From NCBI GenBank assembly GCA_023139255.1, contig JAGLNY010000347.1, positions 1-6,398 on the forward strand: DNA of 6,398 nt, written 5' to 3'. Under the pieces are notes generated by a model. It ran no database searches. It had not been told where the DNA came from and saw only the letters and a list, made by a program, of their open reading frames with translations. Shown here one piece after another: positions 5,491-6,398 of this stretch. Source of the stretch: Spirochaetales bacterium (GTDB lineage: Bacteria > Spirochaetota > Spirochaetia > JABMQR01). A program made the translations under genes and the position numbers. The number at the start of each line of letters is the position of its first letter. The first letter of the stretch is position 1.

Positions 5491-6398
5491 ATGAGTACAA
5501 GGGGGGCGTTGTTGAAGTATCATAAATGGCAGTATGGGAAAACGGTCTGCAGCATTGTGTTCTTGCTTCTTATCGGTATAATGCCTGCATTCGGCAGTCA
5601 ACTGCATGTTCCTGTTACACATGGTGTATATCATGTCATACAGCAGCTGGAGCTCAAGGGAGCTGTTGGCCAGCTTAGTGGTGTAAAACCGTATACTGAG
5701 GCATATATTGAAGGGATTCTCAGGACGGCGCTGTCTACGCAATCTGGTAGTTACGACTTATCCCAGGAAGAAAAACGAATCATTCAAGGATATCTTGCAG
5801 AATTCTCCGATAAAGGGAACGGGAATAATACGGATGAAATCCTGAATAGAGGATCCATAGTTACGGAGAGTCAGAACGGATTATTACGTACTCAAGTGGG
5901 AGCTAAAGCTTCGTCACATATTTCACTTCCTGTTATGAGTGCTGTCGACTACGACCTGAGAAATGTGCTGGATTTCTATCTCGCAGCCGATATCACAGAC
6001 TCGGTCTCCCTGTTGATGGGAGCGGGGTTGAGGCTTGATAAACTTGATACCCAGGCGTACGCTCCCTATAGGTTCAGTAAACCGGGAGAAGGCTTTTATT
6101 TCTATTTTTTTGGGAATGTGCAGAACAATATCGGGTATTCAGATGGCGAGTTTATCTATGTCGGAGAGCCTGCTGTACAAGCACCTCTTACACTTCCCGT
6201 ACTTGGTTTTGATATGGAATCTGATTTGGTTCTGGCACTGTTGGATAACGCTGTTCAGCTCTCCTGGGGGATGTTCGAGAGGGATTGGGGGTTTGGTACA
6301 AACGGGTTGCTTCTCTCAGGTACGGCCCGGGTTTTTGATGCCGTTGAAGGTCGTCTTCAACTGGCCGACTGGCTGCAGTACTCTTATCTGACCGGTAC
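5491..6398 (+). CDS. Wzi-family capsule-assembly outer-membrane protein (3' end missing)
   Basis: The frame is open from the ATG at 5491 to the right edge, giving 302 codons without a stop. E. coli Wzi is an outer-membrane beta-barrel lectin that anchors capsule; relatives are mostly about 450-550 residues, so a third or more of this gene is probably missing. Residues 1-35 form a signal peptide with hydrophobic core about 19-31 and a likely cut near AFG|S (35). The mature start, VPVTHGVYHVIQQLELKG (40-57), then KPYTEAYIEGIL (66-77), resembles the helical opening of Wzi-family proteins. Alternating hydrophobic strands begin at about 130, and WGMFERDWGFGTNGLLLSGTAR (259-280) matches the WGxGxxGxLLLS-like signature I associate with the family. 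A TTG at 5512 is an alternative start with a far better ribosome site. Spacing to the upstream gene is only 11 bases, so both are probably cotranscribed. Assignment rests on motif recall; a more general outer-membrane porin is the alternative. Confidence 0.75.
   Translation, partial: MSTRGALLKYHKWQYGKTVCSIVFLLLIGIMPAFGSQLHVPVTHGVYHVIQQLELKGAVGQLSGVKPYTEAYIEGILRTALSTQSGSYDLSQEEKRIIQGYLAEFSDKGNGNNTDEILNRGSIVTESQNGLLRTQVGAKASSHISLPVMSAVDYDLRNVLDFYLAADITDSVSLLMGAGLRLDKLDTQAYAPYRFSKPGEGFYFYFFGNVQNNIGYSDGEFIYVGEPAVQAPLTLPVLGFDMESDLVLALLDNAVQLSWGMFERDWGFGTNGLLLSGTARVFDAVEGRLQLADWLQYSYLTG
5499..5506 (+). promoter_or_regulatory. Strong ribosome-site-like sequence inside the annotated start of the Wzi-like gene
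   Basis: AAGGGGGG lies 5 bases before an in-frame TTG at 5512 (and 2 bases before another TTG at 5509), whereas the ATG at 5491 is preceded only by A/T-rich sequence with no Shine-Dalgarno match. Starting at 5512 would give a signal peptide beginning MKYHKWQYGK, with positive charges directly before the hydrophobic core. This site may therefore decide the true start, seven codons downstream of the ATG. Confidence 0.45.

Noticed and set aside
6035..6391. Plus-strand open frame of 118 codons near the right end
   Set aside because: It is out of frame with the long open Wzi-like frame from 5491, which has a signal peptide and family-like motifs.

Overview
The window is part of a bacterial surface-polysaccharide locus. 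Six genes lie head to tail on the + strand with almost no space between them, and both outer genes are cut by the window edges. I see no RNA genes, insertion sequences, CRISPR array or opposite-strand genes. Base composition looks moderate and even throughout, by eye. The organism is diderm: the last two products carry export signals, and the last resembles an outer-membrane beta-barrel of the Wzi capsule family. The fifth gene resembles an exported protein family I associate with spirochaetes, so a Spirochaeta/Treponema-type bacterium is my best guess. That assignment is inference and held at low to moderate confidence.

Layout. Positions 1-3188 hold three genes that I recognise as the complete UDP-N-acetyl-L-fucosamine pathway: a CapE/WbjB/FnlA-type dehydratase-epimerase (5' end missing), a CapF/WbjC/FnlB-type two-domain epimerase-reductase, and a CapG/WbjD/FnlC-type 2-epimerase. 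The first two overlap by 13 bases and the third follows 3 bases later. Positions 3222-4601 encode a polytopic initiating sugar-phosphate transferase of the WcaJ/WbaP layout. Positions 4640-5479 encode an exported protein of unknown function, DUF6675-like by my recollection. Positions 5491-6398 hold the N-terminal 302 codons of a Wzi-like outer-membrane protein, open at the right edge.

How they work together (inference). CapE, CapF and CapG convert UDP-GlcNAc to UDP-L-FucNAc in the cytoplasm. The membrane transferase loads the first sugar phosphate onto undecaprenyl phosphate to start a repeat unit that probably contains L-FucNAc. The Wzi-like barrel would act at the outer membrane to hold or organise the finished polymer. 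The exported protein between transferase and barrel is the least understood member and a candidate periplasmic or surface partner. Glycosyltransferases, flippase, polymerase and export genes are not in the window and presumably lie outside it.

The most notable small-scale features are two in-frame tandem repeats, one in the signal peptide of the exported protein and one near the C-terminus of CapG, and an ambiguous start for the Wzi-like gene. Nothing here looks like a wholly new system.
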